From Rhodococcus sp. Leaf247 (GTDB lineage: Bacteria; Actinomycetota; Actinomycetes; Mycobacteriales; Mycobacteriaceae): a stretch of DNA of 47,144 bases. Below the pieces are notes generated by a model, which worked only from the letters and a program-made list of their open reading frames with translations, did no database searches and had not been told where the DNA came from. Positions 11,731 to 21,973 of the stretch are shown here, piece after piece. The first letter of the stretch is position 1, and every line of letters starts with the position of its first letter. The DNA lies in the NCBI RefSeq assembly GCF_001426185.1, contig NZ_LMRP01000005.1:1-47144 (forward strand). Direction: 5' to 3'. Made by a program: the position numbers and the translations under genes.

Positions 11731-14307
11731 GTGAAAGCCCTCCGCAGGTTCACCGTCCGCGCACAACTCCCGCCTCGTCTGTCCGGGCTGGCCGAATTGT
11801 CCGTCAACCTGCGATGGTCGTGGCACCCGCCGACGCTGGAGCTCTTCGAGAGCATCGATCCCGAGCTGTGGGTCAGTGGTGACCGCGACCCCGTCCGCAT
11901 GCTCGGTGAGGTCCACGCCTCGCGTCTGCAGACACTGGCCGAGGACGACGCGTTCGTCCGGCGGGTCGACGACCTGGTCGAGGACCTGCACCTCTACCTC
12001 GCGCAGCCGCGGTGGTTCCAGAAGCAGGTCGACGCGGGCGAGGACCTACCCGTCGGGATCGCCTACTTCTCGATGGAGTTCGGTGTCTCGGAGGTGCTGC
12101 CCAACTACTCGGGCGGCCTGGGAATCCTGGCCGGCGACCACCTCAAGGCCGCGTCCGACCTGGGCTTGCCGCTCATCGGCGTCGGCCTGCTCTACCGGTC
12201 CGGCTATTTCCGCCAGTCGCTGACCGCGGACGGTTGGCAGGCCGAGCGGTACCCGTCGCTCGACCCTCAGGGGCTCCCGCTGCGGTTGCTCACCGACGAG
12301 TCCGATGCCGCCGTCCTGGTCCACGTGGCCATGCCCGGCGGTCGTGTGTTGCGCGCGCGCATCTGGATTGCGCAGATCGGCCGTGTTCCGCTGCTGCTGC
12401 TCGACTCGGACATCGCCGACAACGACCCGGAACTGCGCGGCGTGACGGACCGCTTGTACGGCGGCGACCAGGATCATCGCGTCAAGCAGGAGATCCTCGC
12501 GGGCGTCGGCGGAGTCCGGGCCGTGCGCGCCTACACCGAGTACCACTCGCTGCCGGCGCCGAGCGTCTTCCACATGAACGAGGGTCACGCCGGCTTCCTC
12601 GGTCTCGAACGCATCCGCGAGCTGCACGTCGACGGCCTCGACTTCGACGCCGCGCTGGCGGCGGTGCGAGCGTCCACCGTCTTCACCACCCACACGCCCG
12701 TTCCCGCCGGCATCGACCGGTTCCCCGCGGATCTGGTCCGGCTGTACTTCGGGGACGGCACCGCCGACTCCTCGCTCCTGCCGGGCATCGAGATGGAACG
12801 CATCCTCGAGCTGGGCCGTGAGAGCGACCCGACCGTGTTCAACATGGCGCACATGGGTCTGCGATCGGCGCAGCGCGCCAACGGTGTGTCCAAGCTTCAC
12901 GGCATCGTCAGTCGAGGCATGTTCGACGAGCTGTGGCCAGGCTTCGACTCGTCCGACGTCCCCATCGGCTCGGTCACCAACGGTGTCCACGCGCCGACAT
13001 GGGCGTCGCCGCGCTGGCTCGACCTCGCGAAGCGGACCGTCGGATCCGACAGCATGGAGGAAGCGCGCGGGTGGGAGCAGCTCGTCGACGTTCCCGCCGC
13101 CGAACTGTGGGAGACGCGCTCGGCTCTGCGCGCCGAGCTGGTGACGGAAGTGCGTCGGCGCGTGCGCAATTCGAGCCTCGAACGCGGATCGACGGACGCC
13201 GAACTGGCGTGGACGGACGACGTGTTCGACCCGAACGTGCTCACCGTGGGCTTCGCGCGCCGCGTGCCGACGTACAAGCGGCTGACCCTGATGCTGCGTC
13301 AACCCGAACGCCTGCGCGCGATGCTGCTCGACCCCGAGCGTCCCGTGCAACTGGTCGTCGCCGGCAAGTCCCACCCGGCCGACGACGGCGGCAAAGCGCT
13401 GATCCAGCAGATCGTGCGTTTCGCCGACCAGCACGACGTGCGGCACCGCATCGTGTTCCTCCCCGATTACGACATGTCGATGGCCCGCTACCTCTACTGG
13501 GGCTGCGACGTCTGGCTCAACAATCCGCTCCGTCCTCTCGAGGCCTGCGGTACATCCGGCATGAAGTCCGCGCTCAACGGAGGACTCAATCTGTCCATCC
13601 GCGACGGGTGGTGGGACGAGATGTACGACGGCGAGAACGGCTGGGCCATCCCCACCGCCGACGGCATCGTGGACGAGAACAGGCGTGACGATCTCGAAGC
13701 GGCAGCGCTGTACGAACTGCTCGAGAAGTCGGTACTGCCGAAGTTCTACGACCGCGGCGCCGACGGCCTGCCGGCTCGCTGGGTCGAGATGGTGCGGCAC
13801 ACCTTGACGACGCTGGGTCCGAAGGTGTTGGCGTCCAGGATGGTTCGCGACTACACGGCGCAGTACTACGGTCCGGCCGCCAGGGCGGGTGCCGCCGTGA
13901 TCACCGAAGACTACGCCGGAGCGAAGGCGTTGGCCGAATACCGCCGACGCGTGGACTCCGCCTGGTCGGACATCACCGTGACCGACGTGGACGCCGACGG
14001 GCTGCCCGACACGCCGGTACTCGGATCGTCGCTGACGCTGTCGGCCACGGTCGCTCTCGGTGGGCTCAGTTCTTCGGACGTGTCCGTGCAGGCAGTGTTC
14101 GGCCACGTCGATCAGGACGAGCAACTCCGCGACGTGGTCAGCGTTCCGATGACGCACGAGGGTGGCGCGTCGGGCGGAGAACGGTTCACCGTGACGACGA
14201 CGCTTCCGCTGTCCGGATCGGTGGGCTACACCGTGCGGGTGCTGCCCCACCACGCGTTGCTCGCGGGAGATGCCGAGTTGGGACGCGTCGCGGGACCTGT
14301 GGGCTGA
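11731..14307 (+). CDS. glgP: Alpha-glucan phosphorylase
   Basis: An 858-residue GT35 phosphorylase that releases glucose 1-phosphate from alpha-1,4-glucan with pyridoxal phosphate. The N-terminus [20 protein letters not shown] and WHPPT are typical of the actinobacterial GlgP/MalP branch. [20 protein letters not shown], the [11 protein letters not shown] motif and the cofactor lysine K612 in [15 protein letters not shown] are present. Start is GTG 11731. It diverges from glgE-glgB and converges on dinG with one base between the stop codons. M. tuberculosis Rv1328 sits identically. Confidence 0.95.
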   Translation: MKALRRFTVRAQLPPRLSGLAELSVNLRWSWHPPTLELFESIDPELWVSGDRDPVRMLGEVHASRLQTLAEDDAFVRRVDDLVEDLHLYLAQPRWFQKQVDAGEDLPVGIAYFSMEFGVSEVLPNYSGGLGILAGDHLKAASDLGLPLIGVGLLYRSGYFRQSLTADGWQAERYPSLDPQGLPLRLLTDESDAAVLVHVAMPGGRVLRARIWIAQIGRVPLLLLDSDIADNDPELRGVTDRLYGGDQDHRVKQEILAGVGGVRAVRAYTEYHSLPAPSVFHMNEGHAGFLGLERIRELHVDGLDFDAALAAVRASTVFTTHTPVPAGIDRFPADLVRLYFGDGTADSSLLPGIEMERILELGRESDPTVFNMAHMGLRSAQRANGVSKLHGIVSRGMFDELWPGFDSSDVPIGSVTNGVHAPTWASPRWLDLAKRTVGSDSMEEARGWEQLVDVPAAELWETRSALRAELVTEVRRRVRNSSLERGSTDAELAWTDDVFDPNVLTVGFARRVPTYKRLTLMLRQPERLRAMLLDPERPVQLVVAGKSHPADDGGKALIQQIVRFADQHDVRHRIVFLPDYDMSMARYLYWGCDVWLNNPLRPLEACGTSGMKSALNGGLNLSIRDGWWDEMYDGENGWAIPTADGIVDENRRDDLEAAALYELLEKSVLPKFYDRGADGLPARWVEMVRHTLTTLGPKVLASRMVRDYTAQYYGPAARAGAAVITEDYAGAKALAEYRRRVDSAWSDITVTDVDADGLPDTPVLGSSLTLSATVALGGLSSSDVSVQAVFGHVDQDEQLRDVVSVPMTHEGGASGGERFTVTTTLPLSGSVGYTVRVLPHHALLAGDAELGRVAGPVG

Positions 14308-14308
14308 C

Positions 14309-16378
14309 TCAGGCCGGGTCGGCGGTGAGGCGGGTGAGTGCCTTGCGCACGATCTCCGGGTCGGTGGTCTCCCAGAACGGCGGCAGCGACGCCCGCAGGT
14401 AGCCGCCGTACCGCGCGGTGGCGAGGCGGGAGTCGAGGACCGCGACGACACCCTTGTCGTCGACGCTGCGCAGCAGTCGGCCCACTCCCTGAGCGAGCAG
14501 CAGAGCAGCGTGGTTGGCGGCGACGGCGAGGAAGCCGTTGCCGCCCCGCGACTCGACCGCGCGCTGGCGTGCGACCAGCAGCGGATCGTCGGGCCGGGGG
14601 AACGGGATGCGGTCGACGATCACCAGCGTCAACGAGCGGCCCGGAACGTCGACGCCCTGCCACAACGACAGGGTGCCGAACAGCGATGTCGCCTCGTCCT
14701 TCGCGAACCTCTCGACCAGCGCGCCGGTGGCGTCGTCGCCCTGACACAGCACCGGGGTGTCGAGCCGTTCCCGCATCTCCGCGGCCGCGGCCTTGGCGGC
14801 GCGCATCGAGGAGAACAGTCCCAGCGTCCGACCGCCCGCCGCGGAGACCAGCCCGGCAATCTCGTCCAACTGGCTCGGCGACGTGCCGTCACGACCGGGG
14901 GCGGTCAGGTGCTTCGCGATGTAGAGGATTCCCGCCTTGCCGTGGTCGAAGGGCGAACCCACGTCGAGGGAGTTCCAGCGGAACGTGTCCGCGTCGGACG
15001 GCGCCTCGGACCCGGTGGCGAGGGCGGCGTCGACACGTGTGGGGTTGGCCGCCGGGAGTCCCCAGTTGACGGCGAGCCCGTCGAACGAGCCGCCGACGGT
15101 GAGCGTCGCGGACGTGAGGACCACGGTCGACTCCGCGAACAGGCGAGTCCGGAGCAGACCGCCCACCGACAGCGGCGCCACCCGCACCACCCGCTTGACG
15201 ACGCCGCGGAACTCGTCGACCGACAGCCAGACCACGTCGCGGCGCTTGGCCGGGTCCGACTCCTCGAACGTCTCGAGGATGCGCACCGCGGTGTCGTGCA
15301 CGTCGTCGATGGCCGCCAGCGCGGCCGTCCGTGCGGCGGCGGCGTCGGGATCGGCCGCGGCGGCGCCCTGCTTCGCCGGGCCGATCGCGGTACGGACGGC
15401 CCACGCCGCATCGCGGATGCTCGCGATGGTCTGGGAACCGCCGTGCGGCAACTCTTCCCAGCGTCCGCCGTCGAGCTCGTCGAGCAGTGCGGCGAACCCC
15501 TCGGCGGCGCCGGCGAGGCGGTCCAGGATCTCGTCCTCGACGAGCTTCCCGCATCGACGCATGGCCGCGCCCACCGCGGTGGCGGACATCTCGGCGGTGG
15601 CGGCGGAGGTCACGCGATCCACCAGTTCGTGGGCCTCGTCCACGACCACCACGTCGTGTTCCGGCAGGACGGCGATACCGGTGATCGCGTCGATGGCGAG
15701 CATCGCGTGGTTGGTGACGACGACGTCGGCTCGGCCGGCGTCGAGGCGCGCGATCTCGGCGAAGCAGTCCTCGCCGTACGGGCAGCGCGACTTGCCCAGG
15801 CATTCGCGTGAGGTCACGCTCATCTGCCGCCAGGCCTGATCGGACACGCCGGGGTTCAACTCGTCCCGGTCACCGGTCTCGGTGTCCGAGGACCACTCGG
15901 TGATGCGCTTGACCTCGCGGCCGAGTCGCGAGACGGCGAACGCGTCGAACAGCTCGTCCTCCGGCGCTTCGGACGGGGCGCCGTGCAGCTTGTTCAGGCA
16001 CAGATAGTTGCCGCGCCCTTTGAGGATCGCGAACTTCGGCTCGTGAGAGAGCGCGGTGGTGAGGGCCTTCGACAGGCGAGGAAGGTCGCGGTCCACCAGC
16101 TGACGCTGGAGCGCGATCGTGGCCGTCGAGACCACGACGGTCTTGCCGGAGGTCACCGCGTGCCGGAGCGACGGGACCAGATAGGCCAGGGACTTACCGG
16201 TACCGGTGCCCGCCTGGACCGCGAGATGCTCGCCGGTGTCGATGCTGTGCGCCACCGCCGACGCCATGGTGAGCTGCGCCGTCCGCTCGGTGCCGCCGAG
16301 AGCGGTGACCGCGGTGCTCAGCAGGCTGGGAACGGTGGGCAGATCAGACTTCTGGGATTTCGGGGACTTCGGCGGCAC
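14309..16378 (-). CDS. dinG: DinG-type ATP-dependent DNA helicase
   Basis: A 689-residue XPD/DinG-like superfamily 2 helicase that should unwind DNA 5' to 3' during repair and replication conflicts. Walker A is AGTGTGKS (residues 56-63) and the Walker B box is DEAH (247-250). Four cysteines C127, C193, C199 and C205 between them have the arrangement of the family iron-sulfur cluster. C-terminal motifs include LTSATLTVGG, TSLFGTLSLWQGVDVPG and QGVGRLLR. The start chosen is GTG 16378. Same place as Rv1329c. Confidence 0.93.
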   Translation of the reverse strand: MPPKSPKSQKSDLPTVPSLLSTAVTALGGTERTAQLTMASAVAHSIDTGEHLAVQAGTGTGKSLAYLVPSLRHAVTSGKTVVVSTATIALQRQLVDRDLPRLSKALTTALSHEPKFAILKGRGNYLCLNKLHGAPSEAPEDELFDAFAVSRLGREVKRITEWSSDTETGDRDELNPGVSDQAWRQMSVTSRECLGKSRCPYGEDCFAEIARLDAGRADVVVTNHAMLAIDAITGIAVLPEHDVVVVDEAHELVDRVTSAATAEMSATAVGAAMRRCGKLVEDEILDRLAGAAEGFAALLDELDGGRWEELPHGGSQTIASIRDAAWAVRTAIGPAKQGAAAADPDAAAARTAALAAIDDVHDTAVRILETFEESDPAKRRDVVWLSVDEFRGVVKRVVRVAPLSVGGLLRTRLFAESTVVLTSATLTVGGSFDGLAVNWGLPAANPTRVDAALATGSEAPSDADTFRWNSLDVGSPFDHGKAGILYIAKHLTAPGRDGTSPSQLDEIAGLVSAAGGRTLGLFSSMRAAKAAAAEMRERLDTPVLCQGDDATGALVERFAKDEATSLFGTLSLWQGVDVPGRSLTLVIVDRIPFPRPDDPLLVARQRAVESRGGNGFLAVAANHAALLLAQGVGRLLRSVDDKGVVAVLDSRLATARYGGYLRASLPPFWETTDPEIVRKALTRLTADPA

Positions 16379-16418
16379 CGTGGAAGGCTACCGCTCGCCA
16401 CCGTCGCGGTTGCTCACC

Positions 16419-16973
16419 TCATCTGCTGGCGCGGACACCGTCGCGGGCGAGGTCGTCGAGTACTGACGGCACGGTGGTCGGGGACACGGCAGCGCAGTAG
16501 TCGACCAGCACGGTGGTGTCGAAGCCTTCCTTCGCGGCGTCGCGCGCCGTGGCCCGTACACAGTGATCGGTGGCCAGGCCGACGACGTGCACCGCGTCGA
16601 TGTCGCGGGCACGCAGCCAGTCTGCGAGTCGCGCACCGTCGTCCGCAGCGCCCTCGAAGCCGGAGTAGGCAGCGTCGTACTCGCCCTTGGAGAACACCGT
16701 CTCGATGGAGGACAGGTCGAGATCGGGATGGAAGTCGCACCCCGGCGTGCCGACGACGCAGTGCGGCGGCCAACTGTCGACGTAGTCGGGGGTGTCGGAG
16801 AAGTGTGCGCCGGGATCGATGTGGTGATCGCGGGTGGCGACGACGGCGTCGTAGGTGGACCCGGCGATCAGAGTGGTGATCGCCGCGGCGACGCGCGCAC
16901 CGCCCTCGACGGCCAGTGACCCGCCCTCGCAGAAATCGTTCTGGACGTCGACCACCACGAGCGCTGTACCCAC
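16419..16973 (-). CDS. pncA: Nicotinamidase
   Basis: A 184-residue isochorismatase-fold amidase that hydrolyses nicotinamide to nicotinate; enzymes of this family also activate pyrazinamide. The catalytic triad is D9 (VVDVQNDF), K96 (FSKGEYD) and C138 (ATDHCVRAT). The metal site residues D49, H51, H57 and H71 are at the same numbering as in M. tuberculosis PncA. It starts two bases after the stop of pncB, whose product uses nicotinate, so the pair forms a two-step salvage operon. In M. tuberculosis pncA lies elsewhere. Confidence 0.95.
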   Translation of the reverse strand: MGTALVVVDVQNDFCEGGSLAVEGGARVAAAITTLIAGSTYDAVVATRDHHIDPGAHFSDTPDYVDSWPPHCVVGTPGCDFHPDLDLSSIETVFSKGEYDAAYSGFEGAADDGARLADWLRARDIDAVHVVGLATDHCVRATARDAAKEGFDTTVLVDYCAAVSPTTVPSVLDDLARDGVRASR

Positions 16974-16975
16974 GG

Positions 16976-18262
16976 TCAGGAGAATACCGTCGGAACGGCC
17001 GGATCACCCTGGGACAAGCCGAGGCCTTCCCAGGGCAGCGACCGGAGGCCGTCCGCGACGAGCGTTCTGGCGTCCTCGACGGTGCTGCGCTCGACCACCT
17101 CGCCCCCTCGTACCAGCGGTACGGACAACTCGCGCACCGTGTACGGATCGGAGGCCGGTGTCGCCGCGTCGGCGTGCAGCACCAGCTCTTCGACGACGGT
17201 TCCGGTCCGCCGCGCCAGCCGCACCGCGCGCTTGCGGCCACCCCGCGATTCCTTGTGCGAGCTGCGCTTCGCCACCGGGATGCCGTCGACCTCGACGAGT
17301 TTGTAGACCATGCCTGCCGTCGGTGCGCCCGATCCGGTGACCAGCGAGGTGCCGACGCCGTAGGTGTCGACAGGTTCCGCACGCAGCGAGGCGATGGCGT
17401 ACTCGTCCAGGTCACCGGAGACGACGATGCGGGTGCCGGTCGCGCCCAGGTCGTCCAGCTGGCGACGGACCTGGCGGGCCAGAACCCCGAGATCGCCGGA
17501 GTCGATGCGCACTCCGCCCAGTTCCGGTCCGGCCACCTCGACGGCCGTCGCGACGCCCGCGGTGATGTCGTAGGTGTCCACGAGGAGGGTCGTGCCCACG
17601 CCGAGCGCGGCGATCTGCGACCGGAAGGCAGCGGCCTCGTCGGGACCGTTCGCGTCGGTGTGCAGGAGCGTGAAGGCGTGGGCGCTGGTTCCGGCGCCGG
17701 GAATGCCGTGCCGGCGTACCGCTTCGAGGTTCGACGTCGCGGAGAAACCGCAGATGTACGCGGCGCGGGAGGAGGCCACCGCGGCTTCCTCGTGGGCGCG
17801 TCGTGAGCCCATCTCGATCAACGGTCGGCCGTCGGACGCGCTGACCATGCGGGCCGCGGCGGCCGCGATCGCACTGTCGTGGTTGTAGATCGACAGCGCC
17901 AGCGTCTCGAGGATCACGCACTCGGCGAAGGTGCCGCGGACCGAGAGGATGGGGGAGCCGGGGAAGAACAGTTCGCCCTCCCGGTAGCCGTCGATGTCAC
18001 CGCCGAACCGGTAGTCACGCAGCCACGCCAGCGTGTCGGGGTCGAGGAACGTCAGCGAGTCCAGCTCCGCCTCGCCGAAATGGAAGTCCCGGAGAGCGTC
18101 GAGAAAGCGGCCGGTACCCGCCACCACGCCGTACCGCCGTCCACCGGGCAACCGGCGTGCGAACACCTCGAAGGTGCACGACCGGTGCGCGGAACCGTCC
18201 CGAAGGGCGGCGGACAACATGGTCAGCTCGTACTGATCGGTGAACAGCGCTGTTGACGTCAC
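16976..18262 (-). CDS. pncB: Nicotinate phosphoribosyltransferase
   Basis: A 428-residue type II phosphoribosyltransferase that converts nicotinate and PRPP to nicotinate mononucleotide in NAD salvage. The start [16 protein letters not shown], the [11 protein letters not shown] segment, the LVDTYD motif and [10 protein letters not shown] in the PRPP/nicotinate site are all present. GTG 18262 is used as start; the gene diverges from clpS across a 74-bp gap. Followed directly by pncA. Confidence 0.95.
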   Translation of the reverse strand: MTSTALFTDQYELTMLSAALRDGSAHRSCTFEVFARRLPGGRRYGVVAGTGRFLDALRDFHFGEAELDSLTFLDPDTLAWLRDYRFGGDIDGYREGELFFPGSPILSVRGTFAECVILETLALSIYNHDSAIAAAAARMVSASDGRPLIEMGSRRAHEEAAVASSRAAYICGFSATSNLEAVRRHGIPGAGTSAHAFTLLHTDANGPDEAAAFRSQIAALGVGTTLLVDTYDITAGVATAVEVAGPELGGVRIDSGDLGVLARQVRRQLDDLGATGTRIVVSGDLDEYAIASLRAEPVDTYGVGTSLVTGSGAPTAGMVYKLVEVDGIPVAKRSSHKESRGGRKRAVRLARRTGTVVEELVLHADAATPASDPYTVRELSVPLVRGGEVVERSTVEDARTLVADGLRSLPWEGLGLSQGDPAVPTVFS

Positions 18263-18336
18263 CAGGCCACCCTAGATCCCACCCGTGGATCGGTGTCGTG
18301 TCCGCGGTGACATCGTCACGCCGTATCCTCGAACCC

Positions 18337-18648
18337 ATGGCTTCGGATCTCACCGCGACACTTCCGCAGGCCACCCCCGACGCGGACGTGGCGGTGGCGG
18401 AGGACACGGCGACGGACACCCCGTGGGTCACCATCGTCTGGGACGACCCGGTCAACCTCATGCACTACGTCACCTACGTCTTCCAGAAGCTGTTCGGATA
18501 CAGCAAGGACAAGGCGACCGAGCTGATGATGCAGGTGCACTCGGAGGGCAAGGCCGTGGTCTCGAGCGGAGATCGCGACAAGATGGAAGTCGACGTGCAG
18601 AAGCTGCACGCGGCCGGCCTGTGGGCCACCATGCAGCACGACATCTGA
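18337..18648 (+). CDS. clpS: ATP-dependent Clp protease adaptor ClpS
   Basis: A 103-residue adaptor that delivers N-degron substrates to the ClpAP/ClpCP unfoldase. The first 35 residues are a flexible tail; the folded core begins at [20 protein letters not shown], where the DDPVN motif and following helix shape the N-end pocket, and continues through [36 protein letters not shown] 18337 is chosen over an in-frame start 84 bases upstream because that extension has no family similarity and would reach into the pncB promoter gap. Confidence 0.95.
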   Translation: MASDLTATLPQATPDADVAVAEDTATDTPWVTIVWDDPVNLMHYVTYVFQKLFGYSKDKATELMMQVHSEGKAVVSSGDRDKMEVDVQKLHAAGLWATMQHDI

Positions 18649-18700
18649 CCTGTCGGCTCGCGAAGAGAACTACCCCGTGATCGTTGGAAGGACCGTCGTC

Positions 18701-19285
18701 GTGCGCATGTGGACCCGGAAGAACGCGCTGAGCGGCGTCAAGTTCAAGTCCGAGATGGACCCCCGTGAAGTGGCCGTGCTCCGCTCGCTCGTCGAGTCCG
18801 TGATCGGCCTGCTCGACCGCCGAGGCGCCGAGGCACCGACGGACGACCTCGCGGAGCTGACCGGTATGCGCTCGGGGAACACGCGGCCTCCGGAGGACCC
18901 GACACTCGCGCGATTGCTCCCCGACTTCCACCGCCCGGAGGGTGCGGACTCGGCCGAGTCCGACGGACTCGCCGAGCAGGCCGATCTGAACGGCGCTCTG
19001 CGCGGCCTCTACGAGCCGGAGATCATCGACGTCAAACGTGCAGCGGGCGCGACCATCCTGTCGACACTTCCCGAGGGCGGAGGCAAGATCGCGCTGACCC
19101 GTGAACAGGCCGATTCCTGGCTGACCGGCCTCAACGACGTCCGCCTCGCGCTCGGGACGACGCTGGGCATCGACGCGGATACCCCCGACCAGCTCGAGGA
19201 GGACGATCCGCGAGCGCCGCATCTCGACGTCTATCACTGGCTCACCTGGATGCAGGACTCGCTCGTCCAGGTCCTGATGCCGTGA
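18701..19285 (+). CDS. DUF2017 family protein
   Basis: A 194-residue cytoplasmic protein of the actinobacterial DUF2017 family, equivalent to Rv1332. The start GTG 18701 lies 8 bases after TGGAAGGA and matches the family N-terminus; GTG 18677 would place that ribosome-binding site inside the gene. Recognisable blocks are EVAVLRSLVESVIGLL, DPTLARLLPDF and the C-terminal VYHWLTWMQDSLVQ. The role is unknown; the constant position between clpS and a peptidase gene hints at a link to proteolysis. Confidence 0.82.
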   Translation: MRMWTRKNALSGVKFKSEMDPREVAVLRSLVESVIGLLDRRGAEAPTDDLAELTGMRSGNTRPPEDPTLARLLPDFHRPEGADSAESDGLAEQADLNGALRGLYEPEIIDVKRAAGATILSTLPEGGGKIALTREQADSWLTGLNDVRLALGTTLGIDADTPDQLEEDDPRAPHLDVYHWLTWMQDSLVQVLMP

Positions 19286-20367
19286 TCCGCGACCTCCTCT
19301 CGGATGTCGCAGGACTGACGGTCGGGCACCACCACGTGCTCGATGCAGACGTCACCCTGTCCGATCCCGACGTCGACGGCCACGGCCGAGCGACCGGGTG
19401 CACCGTCGTCATGACCGATGCGCCGATGACTGCCGCGGTCGACGTCCGTGGTGGGGGACCGGGAACGCGGGAGACGGATCTCCTCGACCCGTCGCATTCC
19501 GTGCAGAAAGTCGACGCCGTGCTGCTCGCCGGCGGATCCGCCTACGGTCTGGCCGCCGCGGACGGAGTCATGCGGTTCCTGGAGGAACGCGGTCGCGGGG
19601 TGCGGATGGGCCGCGACGACCGAGTGGTGCCCATCGTTCCCGCCGCTGTCATCTTCGATCTTCCGGTCGGCGACTGGTCGACGCGACCGACCGCCGACTT
19701 CGGCTACGCGGCGGCGGCCGACGCCGCGGCCGACTACGCAGCGGGCAGCGTCGGTGCGGGGACCGGTGCACGCGCAGGAGTGCTGAAAGGTGGCGTCGGC
19801 AGTGCGTCGATGCTCATCGAGTCGGGTGCCGCGGCAGGACTCACCGTGAGCGCACTCATGGTGTGCAATCCCGTCGGTTCCGTGTTCGATCCCGCGACCG
19901 GAACCCTGTGGGGCGCATCGTCCGTACCGGAGCTCGATCTGCGGGACCCCGATGCCGCCGACATCGCCGCCGCCGCTGCACTCGCCCCGAAGGACACCTC
20001 GCTGAACACGACCATCGGTGTCGTCGCGACGGATGCCGACCTCGGTGCACCCGCGTGCCGACGCCTTGCCGTCGCCGCGCACGACGGTCTGGCGCGGGCG
20101 ATCCGTCCGGCGCACTCCCCGCTGGACGGCGACACGATCTTCGCGTTGGCCACCGGCCGCACGGAGCCGATCGACGACGGCCCAGGGGGAGTCGACTCCT
20201 CGGGTCCCGACGATCCTGCGATGCTTCCGGACCTCGCCGTGCTCGACGCCCTCTGTGCCGCCGTGGCCGTGGTCGTCGAACGTGCCATCGTTCGAGCCGT
20301 ACTCGGCGCCACGCCGGTGGCGGGCATTCCCACGTATCGCGACGTCTTCCCGAGTGCTCACGCCTGA
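19282..20367 (+). CDS. P1 family peptidase (DmpA/S58-like)
   Basis: A 361-residue N-terminal-nucleophile hydrolase starting at GTG 19282, which overlaps the previous stop (GTGA). The family features are a glycine-rich VDVRGGGPGTRETDLL, LLAGGSAYGLAAADG, and the processing region LNTTIGVVATDA, where self-cleavage before a Thr or Ser would expose the nucleophile. Family members are aminopeptidases or beta-peptidases; the natural substrate of this branch (Rv1333-like) is unknown. No signal peptide is seen. Confidence 0.88.
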   Translation: MIRDLLSDVAGLTVGHHHVLDADVTLSDPDVDGHGRATGCTVVMTDAPMTAAVDVRGGGPGTRETDLLDPSHSVQKVDAVLLAGGSAYGLAAADGVMRFLEERGRGVRMGRDDRVVPIVPAAVIFDLPVGDWSTRPTADFGYAAAADAAADYAAGSVGAGTGARAGVLKGGVGSASMLIESGAAAGLTVSALMVCNPVGSVFDPATGTLWGASSVPELDLRDPDAADIAAAAALAPKDTSLNTTIGVVATDADLGAPACRRLAVAAHDGLARAIRPAHSPLDGDTIFALATGRTEPIDDGPGGVDSSGPDDPAMLPDLAVLDALCAAVAVVVERAIVRAVLGATPVAGIPTYRDVFPSAHA

Positions 20368-20428
20368 CTCGACGGCTCGAGTATCGTCGGAACCAGGACA
20401 CCTCACCGATCTGCACGACGGGACTGCC

Positions 20429-21067
20429 ATGACCATCGGAACACCCGGCGCATCGCCGGCGACGACGCGCGGACGGTCACGGTGGGCAGGCGCCGCACTG
20501 GTGACAGGCAGCTTCGTCCTCCTGCTGTACGTGATCGAAGCCGTCGACGTCGCGTCCGGTCTGGCGCTGGACCGCCACGGCATCGGTCCCCGGTCGATCG
20601 ACGGACTTCAAGGCATCGCCTTCGCCCCACTGCTGCACCACGGCTGGGACCACCTGTTCGCCAACACCGGCCCGCTCCTCGTTCTCGGATTCGTGCTGAT
20701 GCTCTCGGGAATCGGCCGGGGCATCGCGGTCACGGCGGTCGTCTGGATCGTCGGCGGACTGGGAACGTGGTTGACCGGAGCGACCGCCTCCCTGCACGTG
20801 GGCGCGTCGATCGTGGTGTTCGGATGGTTGTCGTACCTCATCGTCCGCGGCGTGTTCGCCCGCGACATGAAGCAACTCCTCGTCGGAGTCGTCGTTCTGT
20901 TCGTCTACGGCAGCGCCCTGTGGGGAGTGCTGCCGACGCAGGAGGACGTCTCGTGGCAGGGACATCTGTTCGGAGCACTCGCGGGAATTCTGGCCGCCTG
21001 GATGTTCGCCGGTCATGCTCGACGTGAGCGTTCGGCGCCGATCACGGTGCAGCAGAGGCTCTCTTGA
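20429..21067 (+). CDS. Rhomboid family intramembrane protease
   Basis: A 212-residue polytopic membrane protein with about six hydrophobic helices from residue 24 to 200. The region APLLHHGWDHLFANTGPLLVLG corresponds to the rhomboid N-terminal conserved segment, GASIVVFGWLSYL carries the serine of the GxS motif, and WQGHLFGALAG the catalytic His. The usual glycine after the serine (GxSG) is isoleucine here, so activity needs proof. It corresponds to Rv1337. The CDS starts at ATG 20429, 61 bases after the P1 peptidase. Confidence 0.85.
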   Translation: MTIGTPGASPATTRGRSRWAGAALVTGSFVLLLYVIEAVDVASGLALDRHGIGPRSIDGLQGIAFAPLLHHGWDHLFANTGPLLVLGFVLMLSGIGRGIAVTAVVWIVGGLGTWLTGATASLHVGASIVVFGWLSYLIVRGVFARDMKQLLVGVVVLFVYGSALWGVLPTQEDVSWQGHLFGALAGILAAWMFAGHARRERSAPITVQQRLS

Positions 21068-21166
21068 CACTTCCCGACGTCCGCGTGTGACCTACGGAGA
21101 ATGTCACGACACGGCCGGTCGCGGAACGTGCTCGCGGCGCGTGCCCGGCGTGGCAGCATGACCCTC

Positions 21167-21925
21167 ATGCGTCTCACGGTTCTGGGTTGTTCGGGCAGCG
21201 TCTCGGGTCCCGACTCACCGGCATCCGGCTATCTGCTCGAGGCTCCGGACACGTCGCCGATCGTCATGGATTTCGGTCCCGGCGTCCTCGGCGCGTTGCA
21301 GAAGTACGTGAACCCGGCCGATGTCCATGTGCTGCTGTCGCACCTGCACGCCGATCACTGTCTGGACGTGCCCGGTCTGCTCGTCTGGCGTCGGTACCAC
21401 CCGACCCCGGCGGCGGGCCGAGCCATCGTCTACGGGCCGTCGGACATGGCGTTCCGGCTGGGGGTGGCGTCCGCGGAGAGCGGCGGACGCATCGACGACA
21501 TGTCGGACACCCTCGACCTGAGGTACCTGCGGGACGGCGGAACCCTGCAGTTCGGCGCGTTGACCATCGAGCCGCGCCGGGTGTACCACCCGCCGGAGTC
21601 GTACGGGATGCGCATCACCACCGAGCAAGGCACCGTGCTGGCCTACACCGGTGACACCGGCGTCTGCGATGCCGTGCAGGAGTTGGCCTCCGGGGCGGAC
21701 GTCCTCCTGGCCGAAGCCTCGTGGACACACGACGTCGACCGTCCCGTGGGCGTGCACCTGTCGGGTACCGAGGCCGGGCGGCTGGCCGCGGCTGCCGGGG
21801 TGTCCCGTTTACTGCTCACCCACATCCCGCCGTGGACGTCACGCGAGGACGTCATCGCCGAAGCCGCGGCCGAGTTCGACGGGCCCGTCGACGCGGTGAC
21901 TCCCGGGTACGTCGTCGAGATCTGA
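21167..21925 (+). CDS. Rv1339-like metallo-hydrolase, putative cAMP phosphodiesterase
   Basis: A 252-residue metallo-beta-lactamase-fold protein. It carries HLHADHCLDVPG, the dinuclear metal motif of the RNase Z-like branch, plus TGDTGVCDAVQELA and LLLTHIPPWTSREDV. The closest match I recall is M. tuberculosis Rv1339, described as an atypical class II cAMP phosphodiesterase. If so, it would oppose the cyclase encoded 20 kb upstream. Start ATG 21167 gives MRLTVLGCSGSV; ATG 21158, three codons earlier, is also possible. Confidence 0.85.
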   Translation: MRLTVLGCSGSVSGPDSPASGYLLEAPDTSPIVMDFGPGVLGALQKYVNPADVHVLLSHLHADHCLDVPGLLVWRRYHPTPAAGRAIVYGPSDMAFRLGVASAESGGRIDDMSDTLDLRYLRDGGTLQFGALTIEPRRVYHPPESYGMRITTEQGTVLAYTGDTGVCDAVQELASGADVLLAEASWTHDVDRPVGVHLSGTEAGRLAAAAGVSRLLLTHIPPWTSREDVIAEAAAEFDGPVDAVTPGYVVEI

Positions 21926-21973
21926 TCACCGGCGTTCCGATGGGCGATCCCCGCTACGGCTAGGGTGGCAGCC

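Noticed and set aside
12046..14451. An 801-codon open minus-strand frame across glgP
   Set aside because: Antisense shadow of glgP and the end of dinG; low-complexity basic composition and no motif.
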